64,000 bases of DNA from Ruegeria sp. THAF33 (lineage in GTDB: Bacteria > Pseudomonadota > Alphaproteobacteria > Rhodobacterales > Rhodobacteraceae). Shown piece after piece: positions 35,798 to 44,999 of the stretch (its first letter is position 1; each line of letters opens with the position of its first letter). The stretch spans positions 150,581-214,580 of the forward strand of contig NZ_CP045386.1 in assembly GCF_009363615.1 (NCBI RefSeq), in the 5' to 3' direction. The notes beneath the pieces are model-generated. The model worked only from the letters and a program-made list of their open reading frames with translations, made no database searches and was not told the origin of the DNA. The position numbers were made by a program, and so were the translations under genes.

Positions 35798-36856
35798 CTA
35801 AATCCGTGACGATGGGGCCGTGTCGCAGCCTGCTTTATCAGAGATGACAATTGGCGCAATCTGGATGATTTCAGGCTCATGTGGTGCTTCACCGTCAATA
35901 ATCCTGAACATCGTGTCCACCATCGCCGAGACATCCTGCCGAACGGAGAACAGATTCTGGGCCATATACTGAGCAAACGGGTCCCAATCAAAGCTTCCGA
36001 ACAGAATTGTGTCTAATGCGGCTCTGTCATTCTGCGCCAACCAATCAAATACGCCTTCTAGCGATATCGTCGAGTTTACAAACATCGCGGTCGGCATTTG
36101 GCCCGTGTCTTTCAACTTTGCTGCAAATGCGGCTTTGGACTTGGCGGCTGCGTACCCGCAGGCCAAAATGTTCTCGTCCAAAGGTCGAGCTCCTGCATTC
36201 GAGACCGCATCGCGGAAACCGCGTATTCTTTCGCTTGTGTTGTGATCGGTCGGACGGCCGCCCAGGAACAGAAACTCGTTCTGCCAATCTAAACCTTTAG
36301 CTTGCGCATGTTTTATCAGGGCTGAAGTCAATTTAAATGCGCCTGTGTAGTTGTCAGAAATGATAGAAGTCGCTGCTGTACCAGGTAGATCAAGGTTGAT
36401 CGTTGGAACGCCGTGCGCGTTGCAAATCCGGGCGATGGTATCGGGGTCAGAGGCACCGGCGCAGACGATCCGGTCCACATTGTACGACAGCATCTGCTTG
36501 ACCGTCGCAAGCTCCAGCTCTGGCTCGCGATGTGTGCACGAGGTCATGGGCAAAAGCCCTCTGGCACGGGCCGCCATTTCGAAACGTTCGGCGATCGCTC
36601 CGAAGTATCGGTTGTCGTACATCGGAATAATCATGCCAATCATGCTTGACCTGACGCTGCGAAGGGCGCGCGCTTGCATATTGGGTGCATAGCCCATTTC
36701 GGTTGCGATTTGCTGAATCGATTTGGCGCGCTTTTCACTGATGCGTCGATTGCGCCACGAGCCGTTCAGAACGGCACCTACAGTACTGGCCGAGGTGCCA
36801 GCCCGGTCGGCGATGTCGTAAATTGTGACCTGTTTCTTATTCTCGGTTGTCGCCAC
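35798..36856 (-). CDS. LacI-family transcriptional regulator
   Basis: The N-terminal LacI helix-turn-helix (VTIYDIADRAGTSASTVGAVLNGSWRNRRISEKRAKSI) is followed by a periplasmic-binding-like sensor domain. GTG 36856, with AAGGGG eight bases upstream, gives a natural LacI-type start (352 residues). ATG 36892 is an alternative adding 12. It is divergent from a ribose-type ABC operon and very likely represses it through sites in 36901-36940. Confidence 0.85.
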   Translation of the reverse strand: MATTENKKQVTIYDIADRAGTSASTVGAVLNGSWRNRRISEKRAKSIQQIATEMGYAPNMQARALRSVRSSMIGMIIPMYDNRYFGAIAERFEMAARARGLLPMTSCTHREPELELATVKQMLSYNVDRIVCAGASDPDTIARICNAHGVPTINLDLPGTAATSIISDNYTGAFKLTSALIKHAQAKGLDWQNEFLFLGGRPTDHNTSERIRGFRDAVSNAGARPLDENILACGYAAAKSKAAFAAKLKDTGQMPTAMFVNSTISLEGVFDWLAQNDRAALDTILFGSFDWDPFAQYMAQNLFSVRQDVSAMVDTMFRIIDGEAPHEPEIIQIAPIVISDKAGCDTAPSSRI

Positions 36857-36900
36857 CGAAGATTCCCCTTTGACAAGTTTAGTGTATTCCATATAGCCTT

Positions 36901-36940
36901 TGCACCATCGATTGCGCAATAAAGAACAACCGATGGTGCA
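36901..36940. promoter_or_regulatory. operator region between lacI-type gene and ABC operon
   Basis: TGCACCATCG (36901-36910) and CGATGGTGCA (36931-36940) are perfect ten-base inverted arms 20 bases apart. Between them lies the perfect palindrome ATTGCGCAAT (36911-36920), whose central CG is typical of LacI-family operators. Confidence 0.55.
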
Positions 36941-36995
36941 GTTTGATTTTTACCGTGCGCTGCCTTTTCGGCGCTGGCCAATCTGGGAGGATATT

Positions 36996-37982
36996 ATGAA
37001 ACTTAGACCGATACTCGCAGCCTCAGTCTGCGCATTTACGCTTGGTGTAACCAATGTAGCTGCTGAGACTACCATGGGAATCGTCGTCAAAATTGGAGGG
37101 ATCCCTTGGTTCAACGCAATGGAAGAAGGAATCAAGGAACGTGCCGGTGAACTGGGTGTCAGCGCCGAGATGATCGGGCCGACTTCAGCCGACCCAGCCC
37201 TTCAGGTTCGTGCGATTGAAGATCTCATCGCGAAGGGTGTGGACGTCATCGGCGTGGTACCAAACGATGAGGCTGCACTTGAACCCGTGTTGCAGAAGGC
37301 CAGGGACGCCGGGATCAAAGTGATCGCACACGAAGGGCCCGGATTGAACAACGTGGATTGGAACTTCGAACTGGCTTCTGCAGATGGATTCGGTGAAGCG
37401 CATGCCAAGCTTCTTTGTGAGAAAACCGAAGAGCCGGGTACCTATGCCGTTTATGTGGGTTCACTGACTGTACCGCTTCACAACGCTTGGGCGGATGCAG
37501 GCATCGCCTGGCTGGCTGAGAACTGCTCCGACAAGTTGCAGCCGGTGGGTGATCGTTATGGCGTTGCAGAAAGTGTTGATGACAGCCGTTCGACCGCACT
37601 TGACCTGATCGCAGCCAATCCTGATTTGCGTGGCTTCCTTGCCTTTGGCAGCCAAGGTCCGATCGGGGCAGGGCGCGCGATCGAGGAACGTCGCTTGGGC
37701 GGCAAGGTCCATGTACTTGGGCCGTTCTCACCCGGTCAGGGCCAGAAGCTGCTGAAAGAAGATGTCATTTCTGGCGGGTTCATGTGGAACCCAGCTGAGG
37801 CGGGCCGCGTGTTTGTCACTTTAGGCGACATGCTGGTGAACGGCGAAGAAATCTCGGAAGGAACCGAGATCGAGGGATTGGGCGTTGTCAGTCCGGATGC
37901 CGCAACCCGCAACATCATCACCGATAACCTCTTGGAGATTAACAAGAGCACCGTTGATGAGCTGGCTGCCAAGGGGCTCTGA
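36996..37982 (+). CDS. ribose/rhamnose-type ABC substrate-binding protein
   Basis: From ATG 36996 (GGGAGG upstream) it is a 328-residue periplasmic protein with a signal peptide ending NVAAETT. The Peripla_BP_4 pattern is clear: GIVVKIGGIPWFNAMEEGIKERAGELG, ALQVRAIEDLIAKGVDVIGVVPND, AAGLIAANPD-like and GVAESVDDSRSTALDLIAANPDLRGFLAFGSQG. It resembles the LsrB/RhaS group. It is the first gene of the second sugar operon and is followed by a hairpin. Confidence 0.88.
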   Translation: MKLRPILAASVCAFTLGVTNVAAETTMGIVVKIGGIPWFNAMEEGIKERAGELGVSAEMIGPTSADPALQVRAIEDLIAKGVDVIGVVPNDEAALEPVLQKARDAGIKVIAHEGPGLNNVDWNFELASADGFGEAHAKLLCEKTEEPGTYAVYVGSLTVPLHNAWADAGIAWLAENCSDKLQPVGDRYGVAESVDDSRSTALDLIAANPDLRGFLAFGSQGPIGAGRAIEERRLGGKVHVLGPFSPGQGQKLLKEDVISGGFMWNPAEAGRVFVTLGDMLVNGEEISEGTEIEGLGVVSPDAATRNIITDNLLEINKSTVDELAAKGL

Positions 37983-38006
37983 TACGATTTACTGTCGATT
38001 TGGGGG

Positions 38007-38021
38007 TCCGCGCATCGCGGA
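38007..38021 (+). terminator. intercistronic hairpin after second binding-protein gene
   Basis: TCCGCG and CGCGGA form a stem around CAT, extendable by a G-T pair. There is no T-run. It occupies the same position as the hairpin in the first sugar operon, between the binding-protein gene and the next transporter gene. Confidence 0.5.
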
Positions 38022-38045
38022 TCTCCATTCAGATTAAGAACATAC

Positions 38046-39551
38046 ATGAAAACTGATCCAGACACGGCCCCGGCGCTGAGGCTTCGAAACGTCTCGAAAA
38101 CCTTCGGCGGCGTAAAGGCGCTGCAATCCGTTGATTTCGAAGTGCGTTCGGGAGAGGTGCATTGCCTTGCCGGAGAAAACGGTTGTGGCAAGTCCACACT
38201 GATCAAGCTTGTTACTGGTGTGTATACAGCCGACCCTGGCGCAGAATTGCAACTGTTTGGTCAGCCAGTTGACACGATTTCCCCGACAAAAGCCCGAGCG
38301 TTGGGGATCGCGGTTATTTGGCAGGATCTTGCGCTATTTCCGCACATGACCGTCGCGGAAAACATCGCTTTTGATGAGATGGTTGGACTGGTGCCGCGCC
38401 TGACGTTCCGACGCCGCTATCTGGCCCGCGTGCAGGCTGTGCTTGATCGCCTAAAGGTGCCGTTGAACCTGGATACACGACTGGGTGATTTGCCAATTGC
38501 GCAACGTCAGATCGTTGCGATTGCGCGGGCGTTGATGGGCGACGCACGTCTGGTGTTTATGGATGAGCCGACGGCGTCGCTAACCCAAAGCGAAACGGAT
38601 TCATTGCTAGAGGTCGTTCGCACGCTGTCCTCACAAGGTATTGCTGTCGTCTTCGTCAGCCACCGACTGGCAGAAGTAATTGACATTTCAGAGCGGGTCA
38701 CAGTCCTGCGCGATGGCAAGCTTGTCGGCGTCTATCCGACCGAGGGTATGACGCAATCCCGCCTTGGCGAACTCATGACCGGGGCGCTTTTGGAAAACAC
38801 GGTCAGCGCTCAGGACCGTTCTCAGGCGGAACCGGTACTGGAAACCGTTGGATTAAGCCGGCACGGAGAGTTTCACGATGTTTCGCTTACCATACGGCGT
38901 GGCGAGGTTCTGGGTTTAACAGGATTGATCGGAGCCGGCCGCACGGAACTGGCCCTTGCACTAATTGGTATGAAACCACCTGATGCGGGCGAAATCCGGC
39001 TGGAAGGGTCGTATGTTCGATTTGCCTCGATCCGCGACTCTATCGCGCGCGGCGTTGCCTATGTGTCGGAAGACAGACTGTCCCTGGGGCTAATTCAGCC
39101 GCAATCAATCGCGGATAACACGTCTATTTCAGTGCTTGATCGCATTCTCAATGGGTTCGGATTGCTATCCCCAAAACGTCAAACCGATCTGGTTTGCCAC
39201 TGGATCGACGAACTTGCAGTCAAGATCGGGCAGCCGAAGGATGCTGTCTCGACGTTGTCAGGCGGCAACCAGCAAAGGGTTGTACTGGCAAAATGGCTGG
39301 CAACCGAGCCGCGGCTGTTGATACTCGACAGCCCAACCGTGGGTGTGGATGTCGGGGCTCGTGCGGGCATCTTTCGCATCGTTAGGCATTTGGCCGAAGA
39401 AGGGCTGGCGATCCTTTTGATTTCGGACGAGGTGACCGAAGCGATGTTCAATGCGGACCGTGTGCTGCATATGGCGGATGGGCGTATTGTGGGCGAATAC
39501 GATCCACGGGCGACCAGCGTTCCCGAACTTGAGGCACGTATCTATGCATGA
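38046..39551 (+). CDS. sugar ABC transporter ATPase (RbsA/MglA type)
   Basis: This 501-residue protein has two ABC domains. The first has Walker A GENGCGKST and signature-like LPIAQRQIVAIARAL with FMDEPTASL. The second has GLIGAGRTELA in place of a full Walker A, the signature LSGGNQQRVVLAKWL, and LILDSPTVGVDVGA. That asymmetry is usual in CUT2 importers. It overlaps the first permease by eight bases. Confidence 0.92.
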   Translation: MKTDPDTAPALRLRNVSKTFGGVKALQSVDFEVRSGEVHCLAGENGCGKSTLIKLVTGVYTADPGAELQLFGQPVDTISPTKARALGIAVIWQDLALFPHMTVAENIAFDEMVGLVPRLTFRRRYLARVQAVLDRLKVPLNLDTRLGDLPIAQRQIVAIARALMGDARLVFMDEPTASLTQSETDSLLEVVRTLSSQGIAVVFVSHRLAEVIDISERVTVLRDGKLVGVYPTEGMTQSRLGELMTGALLENTVSAQDRSQAEPVLETVGLSRHGEFHDVSLTIRRGEVLGLTGLIGAGRTELALALIGMKPPDAGEIRLEGSYVRFASIRDSIARGVAYVSEDRLSLGLIQPQSIADNTSISVLDRILNGFGLLSPKRQTDLVCHWIDELAVKIGQPKDAVSTLSGGNQQRVVLAKWLATEPRLLILDSPTVGVDVGARAGIFRIVRHLAEEGLAILLISDEVTEAMFNADRVLHMADGRIVGEYDPRATSVPELEARIYA

Positions 39552-40551
39552 CTTCTTTCGTGATCATCCCGTCGAGGCGCGCCTCAGTGTTGTTCTACTT
39601 TTGATGATCCTTGGTTTATCGCTTGGTACTGACACGTTTCTGACGTTGGGCAATATCACGTCGTTGTTGAACAATAACGCGGTGAACCTGATCTGGGCGG
39701 TTGGCCTGCTGGTCGTCCTGATTGCTGGTGGCATTGATATTTCCTTCGCCGTCGCGGCTTCTGTCGTTCAGTATGTGGCCGCGCAGGTTTTCATGGGCAT
39801 AGGGGGTGGAAACTGGGCGGTTGGGTTTTTTGTCGCGGGTTTGCTTGGGATCGGTCTTGGAATGATCAACGCCCTTCTGATCCACGGGTTTCGGGTGATT
39901 TCTATTGTTATCACCATTGCCACCTTCAACGCGTTCTTTGGGTTGCTGATGTTCTTCACGAAAGGCCGAAATATCTACAACCTGCCAGATTGGTGGACTG
40001 ATCGTATTTTTATCTTTGAACGACAAGCCTCGGATGGAAGCTGGTCGGAACTGAATCTTTCAGTTGCCGTCATGATCGTCTGCGTCGTCGCGACTTGGGG
40101 CCTCATCCGTCTTACCACTCTGGGCCGCCAGCTTTATGCCTTTGGCGACAACCCCGAGGGAGCAAGGCGCGCGGGCGTGAATATCTGGCAGATGCAAATT
40201 GTCGCCTTTGGATGGTGCGGGATGATGGCCGGCATAGGGGGGCTGATGCAGGTGAACATTGCCCAAGAGGTTGTTCCAAATGCGCTATACGGTCGGGAAC
40301 TGGACGTGCTGGCCGCGGTGGTCCTCGGTGGGGCTCGACTTGGTGGTGGGCGAGGCACTGTTCTTGGATGCATCCTTGGGGTGATGTTTGTTGCGATCAC
40401 GCAGAACGGTCTGAACCTTCTTGGAATCTCGCCCTTTGCGTTCCAAATGATCATCGGCGCGGCGATCCTGCTGGCCATCTCATCATCAAACCTGAGTTTT
40501 GGGCGGCCCCCACGCGGCGCTATAGCTGTCGCAAAGGTGGGCACAACATGA
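39544..40551 (+). CDS. sugar ABC transporter permease (RbsC type)
   Basis: The 335-residue membrane protein has eight to ten helices and the family motifs LIAGGIDISFAVAASV, GRQLYAFGDNPEGARRAGV and LAAVVLGGARLGGGRGTVLG. ATG 39544 overlaps the end of the ATPase gene. The longer upstream frame reads through the ATPase and is rejected. Confidence 0.9.
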   Translation: MHDFFRDHPVEARLSVVLLLMILGLSLGTDTFLTLGNITSLLNNNAVNLIWAVGLLVVLIAGGIDISFAVAASVVQYVAAQVFMGIGGGNWAVGFFVAGLLGIGLGMINALLIHGFRVISIVITIATFNAFFGLLMFFTKGRNIYNLPDWWTDRIFIFERQASDGSWSELNLSVAVMIVCVVATWGLIRLTTLGRQLYAFGDNPEGARRAGVNIWQMQIVAFGWCGMMAGIGGLMQVNIAQEVVPNALYGRELDVLAAVVLGGARLGGGRGTVLGCILGVMFVAITQNGLNLLGISPFAFQMIIGAAILLAISSSNLSFGRPPRGAIAVAKVGTT

Positions 40552-41540
40552 GCTTGCGTGACAAACTCAACACGGCAGTTGGTGCGGAAACCCTGCCACT
40601 GCTTGTCTTTCTTGGCCTGGTCTTTCTGGCGTTTTCCTTCGCGACGCCTTTGTTTCTGACAGGTGCCAACCTGCGCTCGATGGCGTTTCAGATGCCGGTC
40701 TTGGGGTTGCTGACATTGGCAATGCTTGTGCCGATTCTTTCGGGTGGGCTGAACCTTGCCATCATCTTTCAAGCCAACATATCGGGTCTGGCACTGGCCT
40801 GGGTTTTGATACAATTTGGGGGGCCCGATGCTGGACTGGGGGCTTTCGTGCTGGGTGCGGCGCTTGCCATACTGGCCGGTGCTGCTTCGGGAGCTGTCAT
40901 GGGGGTCGTCGTGGCTTATGTCGGTGCACATCCCATTCTGGTATCGCTTGCCATGATGATCTTCCTGCGTGGGTTGGGTGAGTTCCTGACGCGTGGAGGA
41001 GACATATCGGGATTTCCAGAATACATGAACGTACTGGGGCACGGCAGCGTTATGGGCGTTCCAGTTCCGATGATAGTCTTTCTGGTGGCCGCGCTTATGT
41101 GGCATATCATGCTAAGACAATCACGACACGGGTTCTCGGTCTATATGATCGGTTCGAACATCCAAGCGTCTGAGTATTCCGGCCTGCATACGCGCCGGAC
41201 ACTTGTCTTGATCTACGCGATTTCGGGCGTGATATGCGCCGTTGCCGGGATTTTGATGGCGGCGCGTTTCAATTCTGTCCGAGTTGGCCATGGCGAGGCC
41301 CTACTGCTGGTGACAGTGCTGGCTTGTTTCCTGGGCGGTATCGATCCATTTGGCGGGTTTGGGCGTGTTCTGCCGGTGGTTCTGGCCTTGATTATCCTGC
41401 AAGCACTTTCATCAGGTTTGAACCTGATCGGTGCCAACCAGCATTTGTCCACTGCTGTCTGGGGGTTGTTTCTGATTGGCGTGATGGCGCTGCGCTGGGT
41501 TGGTGAGCGGTGGCGAGACAAACGACGAAGAGGGACATGA
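40548..41540 (+). CDS. sugar ABC transporter permease (RbsC type), second
   Basis: This 330-residue second permease of the pair has PILSGGLNLAIIFQANISGLALA, YMIGSNIQASEYSGLHTRRT and TVLACFLGGIDPFGGFG. It overlaps the first permease (ATGA) and the epimerase gene (ATGA). Two distinct permeases forming a heterodimer is common in rhamnose- and autoinducer-2-type transporters. Confidence 0.9.
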   Translation: MSLRDKLNTAVGAETLPLLVFLGLVFLAFSFATPLFLTGANLRSMAFQMPVLGLLTLAMLVPILSGGLNLAIIFQANISGLALAWVLIQFGGPDAGLGAFVLGAALAILAGAASGAVMGVVVAYVGAHPILVSLAMMIFLRGLGEFLTRGGDISGFPEYMNVLGHGSVMGVPVPMIVFLVAALMWHIMLRQSRHGFSVYMIGSNIQASEYSGLHTRRTLVLIYAISGVICAVAGILMAARFNSVRVGHGEALLLVTVLACFLGGIDPFGGFGRVLPVVLALIILQALSSGLNLIGANQHLSTAVWGLFLIGVMALRWVGERWRDKRRRGT

Positions 41541-42391
41541 TCATGGAAGGTTTCGGCGTACATACCAGCATGTGGACCATGCATTGGGATCGTGATGGGG
41601 CCGCGCGGACGATACCCGCTGCGGCGGCCTACAAGATGGATTTCATCGAGATTGCCTTGCTGGATACCGGCGTTGTGGATGCGGCCCACACGCGCGACTT
41701 GCTCGAAAAACACGAAATGCGAGCGGTCTGCTCGCTCGGACTGCCTGAACAAAACTGGGCGTCAGTCAATCCAGACGGCGCAATCGAGCACCTTGTTGAC
41801 GCTATGAATATGGCCAGCAAGATGGGTGCCGAAGCACTTTCCGGCGTCACATATGGCGGCATCGGAGAACGCACAGGGGTCCCACCCACGCAGGCAGAAT
41901 ACGATAATATTGCTCGGGCTTTGGAGGGAGCCGCGAAACATGCCAAGACCCTTGGGATCGCCTTTGGTATCGAGCCGGTAAATCGCTACGAGAACCATTT
42001 GATCAATACAGGTTGGCAGGCGGTCGACATGATTGAAAAGGTGGGGGCCGACAATATCTTCATCCATCTCGACACGTATCACATGAATATCGAGGAGAAG
42101 GGCGCGGGCAACGGTATCCTCGATGCACGAGAACACTTGCGCTACATACATTTGTCTGAAAGCGACCGCGGCACACCGGGCGAGGGGACCTGTGACTGGG
42201 ACGAAATCTACGCCACGCTGGCCGCGATCGGCTTCAAGGGGGGGCTTGCGATGGAAAGTTTCATCAACATGCCCCCTCAGATTGGGTACGGTCTTGCTGT
42301 GTGGCGGCCTGTTGCCCCTTCCTTCGAAGACGTTATGGACAAGGGGTTGCCGTTCCTCAGGAACAAAGCGGCCCAGTACCGCCTCATATGA
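41537..42391 (+). CDS. sugar epimerase/isomerase (D-tagatose 3-epimerase-like)
   Basis: This TIM-barrel protein of about 284 residues belongs to the AP-endonuclease-2 type sugar epimerase group. Probable metal and catalytic residues are Glu in FGIEPVNRYEN, Asp in HLDTYHMNIEE, His in RYIHLSES and Glu in GGLAMESF, the full set of ketose 3-epimerases. ATG 41537 overlaps the permease stop; ATG 41543 is better spaced from GAGGG. It would convert the imported ketose to its C3 epimer before phosphorylation. Confidence 0.82.
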   Translation: MIMEGFGVHTSMWTMHWDRDGAARTIPAAAAYKMDFIEIALLDTGVVDAAHTRDLLEKHEMRAVCSLGLPEQNWASVNPDGAIEHLVDAMNMASKMGAEALSGVTYGGIGERTGVPPTQAEYDNIARALEGAAKHAKTLGIAFGIEPVNRYENHLINTGWQAVDMIEKVGADNIFIHLDTYHMNIEEKGAGNGILDAREHLRYIHLSESDRGTPGEGTCDWDEIYATLAAIGFKGGLAMESFINMPPQIGYGLAVWRPVAPSFEDVMDKGLPFLRNKAAQYRLI

Positions 42392-42452
42392 TGACAGCAG
42401 TAGGTTCAGTTGGGGATGCAAGAGGCGGTGTAATTGCTGACGTGCTAAGCTT

Positions 42453-43880
42453 TTGACCGGAAAAGGTGATATCGCTGTTATCGATGTTGGCAAGACCAAC
42501 ATCGAGCTTTGGGTTGCCAGCAAAGACGGCACTTTGCTTGAGAGTCGGTCGACCCCAAACTCGGTTCTGGACGGTCAGACCTGGCGATACCATGACTTGG
42601 AAGGCACTTCGATCTGGTTGACCACAACGCTTGCAGAGCTTTGCAAGCGGCATCCAATCCGGACGATTGTTCCGGTCGGGCATGGGTCAGGGGGGGTACT
42701 TGTGGGCTCGGACCCAGACGGCGCCGGTGCGGGACAAGCCTTGCCGATGATCGATTATGAGCAGGCATGCCCTGCGGACATTGATGCAGAATATCGCAAA
42801 AAAGCGGGAACGTTCGAGGATCGCGGTAGCCCGGCGATGATGGCATCCACGCATGCGGCGCGTCAGTTGCTTTGGATGGAACGCAAAAACCCGGTACAGT
42901 TTGGCAAGGCAAGGAACTTTTTGAACATCGCGCAATTCTGGGGTTGGTGGCTGACCGGAGTCGCGGCCTCTGAATACTCGGCAATGGGGGCGCAGTCGCA
43001 TCTGTGGAACGTGCCGCAGCGACGGTGGACGCCGATTGTTCTGGAACATGGTTGGAAAGCACTAATGCCAGAATTCCGGGCGGCCTGGGACCCTCTTGGG
43101 CCGGTGCGCAAGGATCTTGTAGAGCGATTTGACTTGCCGCAGGACATGGTGGTGTTGACCGGAGCACATGACTCCACGGCCAACTTTTTTCGCTATCTGG
43201 CCGCACAGGTTCAGGATTTTACCCTGGTTTCAACGGGAACCTGGGTTGTCGCTTTGTCGCGTGACGTTGAAACCGTAAAACTTGATCAGTCACTTGGCAC
43301 CACGATTAACGCAGATATGGATGGCAACCCGATCGGTGGGGCACTGACGATGGGTGGGCGAGAGTTTTCGGCCATTGCCGGAGCAGACACAATCAATGAA
43401 GTTGCCGAACAAAAGGTCGTGGCGCGACTGATCGCACGGGGTACGATGGCCATGCCGAGTTTTGGTGACAATGACGGGCAGTTTCCCTGCTCAGCCAGAC
43501 GAGGTCATATTGTCGGTGCTCCTCCAGAAAACCAAGCTGAGCGCGCGGCGCTTGCGGTTCTGCACTCAGCATTGCTGACAGTCACCTGCACTGATGTCTT
43601 GAACGGAGGCTCAATGCTCATCTTGGATGGCACGTTTCTGAAGGACCCAATGTACGCGCAAATCGTCGCGGCCTTGCGTCCGGGCCTTCGCACAGAAGCG
43701 TCGCATGAAACTCATGGTGTTGTCGCAGGTGCGTTGCAACTTGCATGCAGGGCGTCGGGTAGCCCATCGACGCCTCTGACGCTTGAACCGGTCGTACCTA
43801 TTGTACTGCCGGGCTTGACGGAATACGCGACGCAATGGCGCGAGGCCGCAAATCGACAAGGAGGCCAATCTTATGACTGA
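42453..43880 (+). CDS. FGGY-family sugar kinase (fuculokinase/rhamnulokinase-like)
   Basis: This 475-residue kinase begins at a TTG codon. It shows AVIDVGKTNIELWVASKDG (phosphate loop), VPVGHGSGGVLVG, LTGAHDSTANFFRYLAAQ, STGTWVVALSRDV and NGGSMLILDGTFLKDP. These resemble deoxy-sugar kinases, which phosphorylate C1 of a 2-ketose before aldolase cleavage. It overlaps the class II aldolase gene by eight bases, which supports that role. Confidence 0.82.
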   Translation: MTGKGDIAVIDVGKTNIELWVASKDGTLLESRSTPNSVLDGQTWRYHDLEGTSIWLTTTLAELCKRHPIRTIVPVGHGSGGVLVGSDPDGAGAGQALPMIDYEQACPADIDAEYRKKAGTFEDRGSPAMMASTHAARQLLWMERKNPVQFGKARNFLNIAQFWGWWLTGVAASEYSAMGAQSHLWNVPQRRWTPIVLEHGWKALMPEFRAAWDPLGPVRKDLVERFDLPQDMVVLTGAHDSTANFFRYLAAQVQDFTLVSTGTWVVALSRDVETVKLDQSLGTTINADMDGNPIGGALTMGGREFSAIAGADTINEVAEQKVVARLIARGTMAMPSFGDNDGQFPCSARRGHIVGAPPENQAERAALAVLHSALLTVTCTDVLNGGSMLILDGTFLKDPMYAQIVAALRPGLRTEASHETHGVVAGALQLACRASGSPSTPLTLEPVVPIVLPGLTEYATQWREAANRQGGQSYD

Positions 43881-44553
43881 GCATGACCTGCGCGAGCGTA
43901 TGGTTGAAACATCTCTGAAAATGAACTCCACGGGGATCAACCAGGGCACGGCCGGAAATCTGTCGGTCCGTTTTAAGGACGGGTTCCTGATAACACCGTC
44001 GTCTTTGCCCTATGACAAGATGAAACCCGACGATTTGGTGGAGATGGATTTCGAAGGCACCTATGTCGGGCGCAGGCCATCATCTGAATGGCGTTTCCAT
44101 CGCGATATTCTGAAAGCCCGCCCGGATATAGATGTCGTGTTGCATTGCCATTCGGTTTACGCAACGACGCTTGCCTGCCATCACCGACAGATTCCGGCTT
44201 TCCACTACATGGTCGGAGTGGCTGGCGGAACGACCATCCCCTGTGCCGAATATGCTACGTTTGGGACGCAGGAGCTATCTGAGGCCGTGCTGGCGGCGCT
44301 CAAAGGCAGAACAGCGTGTCTGTTGGCACAACACGGGCAGATCGCGATCGGCAAGACACTGGACAAGACTCTTTGGTTGGCGACAGAGGTCGAGATGTTG
44401 TCTCGACTTTATGTGCAAGCGCTACCGCTTGGGGAACCGCCGGTTTTGTCGAATGAAGAAATGTCACGTGTGATCGATCAGATGCACCGAATGGACTATG
44501 GCCTTGGACCAGAGCCTGAAGGCAGCAACGACATCGCACTACCCCGCGGCTAG
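43873..44553 (+). CDS. class II aldolase (fuculose-1-phosphate aldolase-like)
   Basis: The 226-residue zinc aldolase has the substrate loop GTAGNLSVRF, Zn-binding His residues in VVLHCHSVYAT and a third in LLAQHGQIAIGK, and catalytic Glu in PSSEWRFH. It cleaves a ketose 1-phosphate to dihydroxyacetone phosphate and an aldehyde. It is the last gene of the second sugar operon and completes an epimerase-kinase-aldolase pathway. Confidence 0.87.
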   Translation: MTEHDLRERMVETSLKMNSTGINQGTAGNLSVRFKDGFLITPSSLPYDKMKPDDLVEMDFEGTYVGRRPSSEWRFHRDILKARPDIDVVLHCHSVYATTLACHHRQIPAFHYMVGVAGGTTIPCAEYATFGTQELSEAVLAALKGRTACLLAQHGQIAIGKTLDKTLWLATEVEMLSRLYVQALPLGEPPVLSNEEMSRVIDQMHRMDYGLGPEPEGSNDIALPRG

Positions 44554-44999
44554 TGTTTGCGGACATCATTGTAGCGCCGTTGTGAGAAGGACTTCATTTG
44601 TGACGTGCAGGGGGCTTTCTTAGCCTACGTATGTAAGAATACAGTCGATATTTAGGATACCGATACCAGGTCAGCCCGTCCTTGGTTCAAAAAGCGGCGC
44701 GCCCACTATGGCCCTGCTCGGAAGGCACTGAGGGCACTGGGCTACAGGCGCATCACCATACCACGATCAAGACCGTGCGGATTGTGGCTCGCGGAACCAG
44801 ACAATGATTGTTGTGCTACCAACGGCAGAGTTGTTCCGCAATTCGCGAGTTCAGGCAGCCTTTGATTTTGCGCTCGCAGCGAACGGCAGGTTCGACTGGC
44901 CGCGCCGCAGCATGGAGATTATGAGGTGAAGGTCCGGTATGGGCCGAGCACAGACTAAGAGAGGGAACCACTCAAAAAGCGCCCATTCGCCAACACGAT
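44554..44999. other. intergenic with dispersed repeat copy A
   Basis: About 450 bases without a convincing gene. The right part (about 44871-44946) is the most diverged copy of a repeat also found near 50.3, 57.2 and 60.5 kb; it ends GGTCCGGTATGGGCCG. Nothing else was recognised. Confidence 0.45.
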
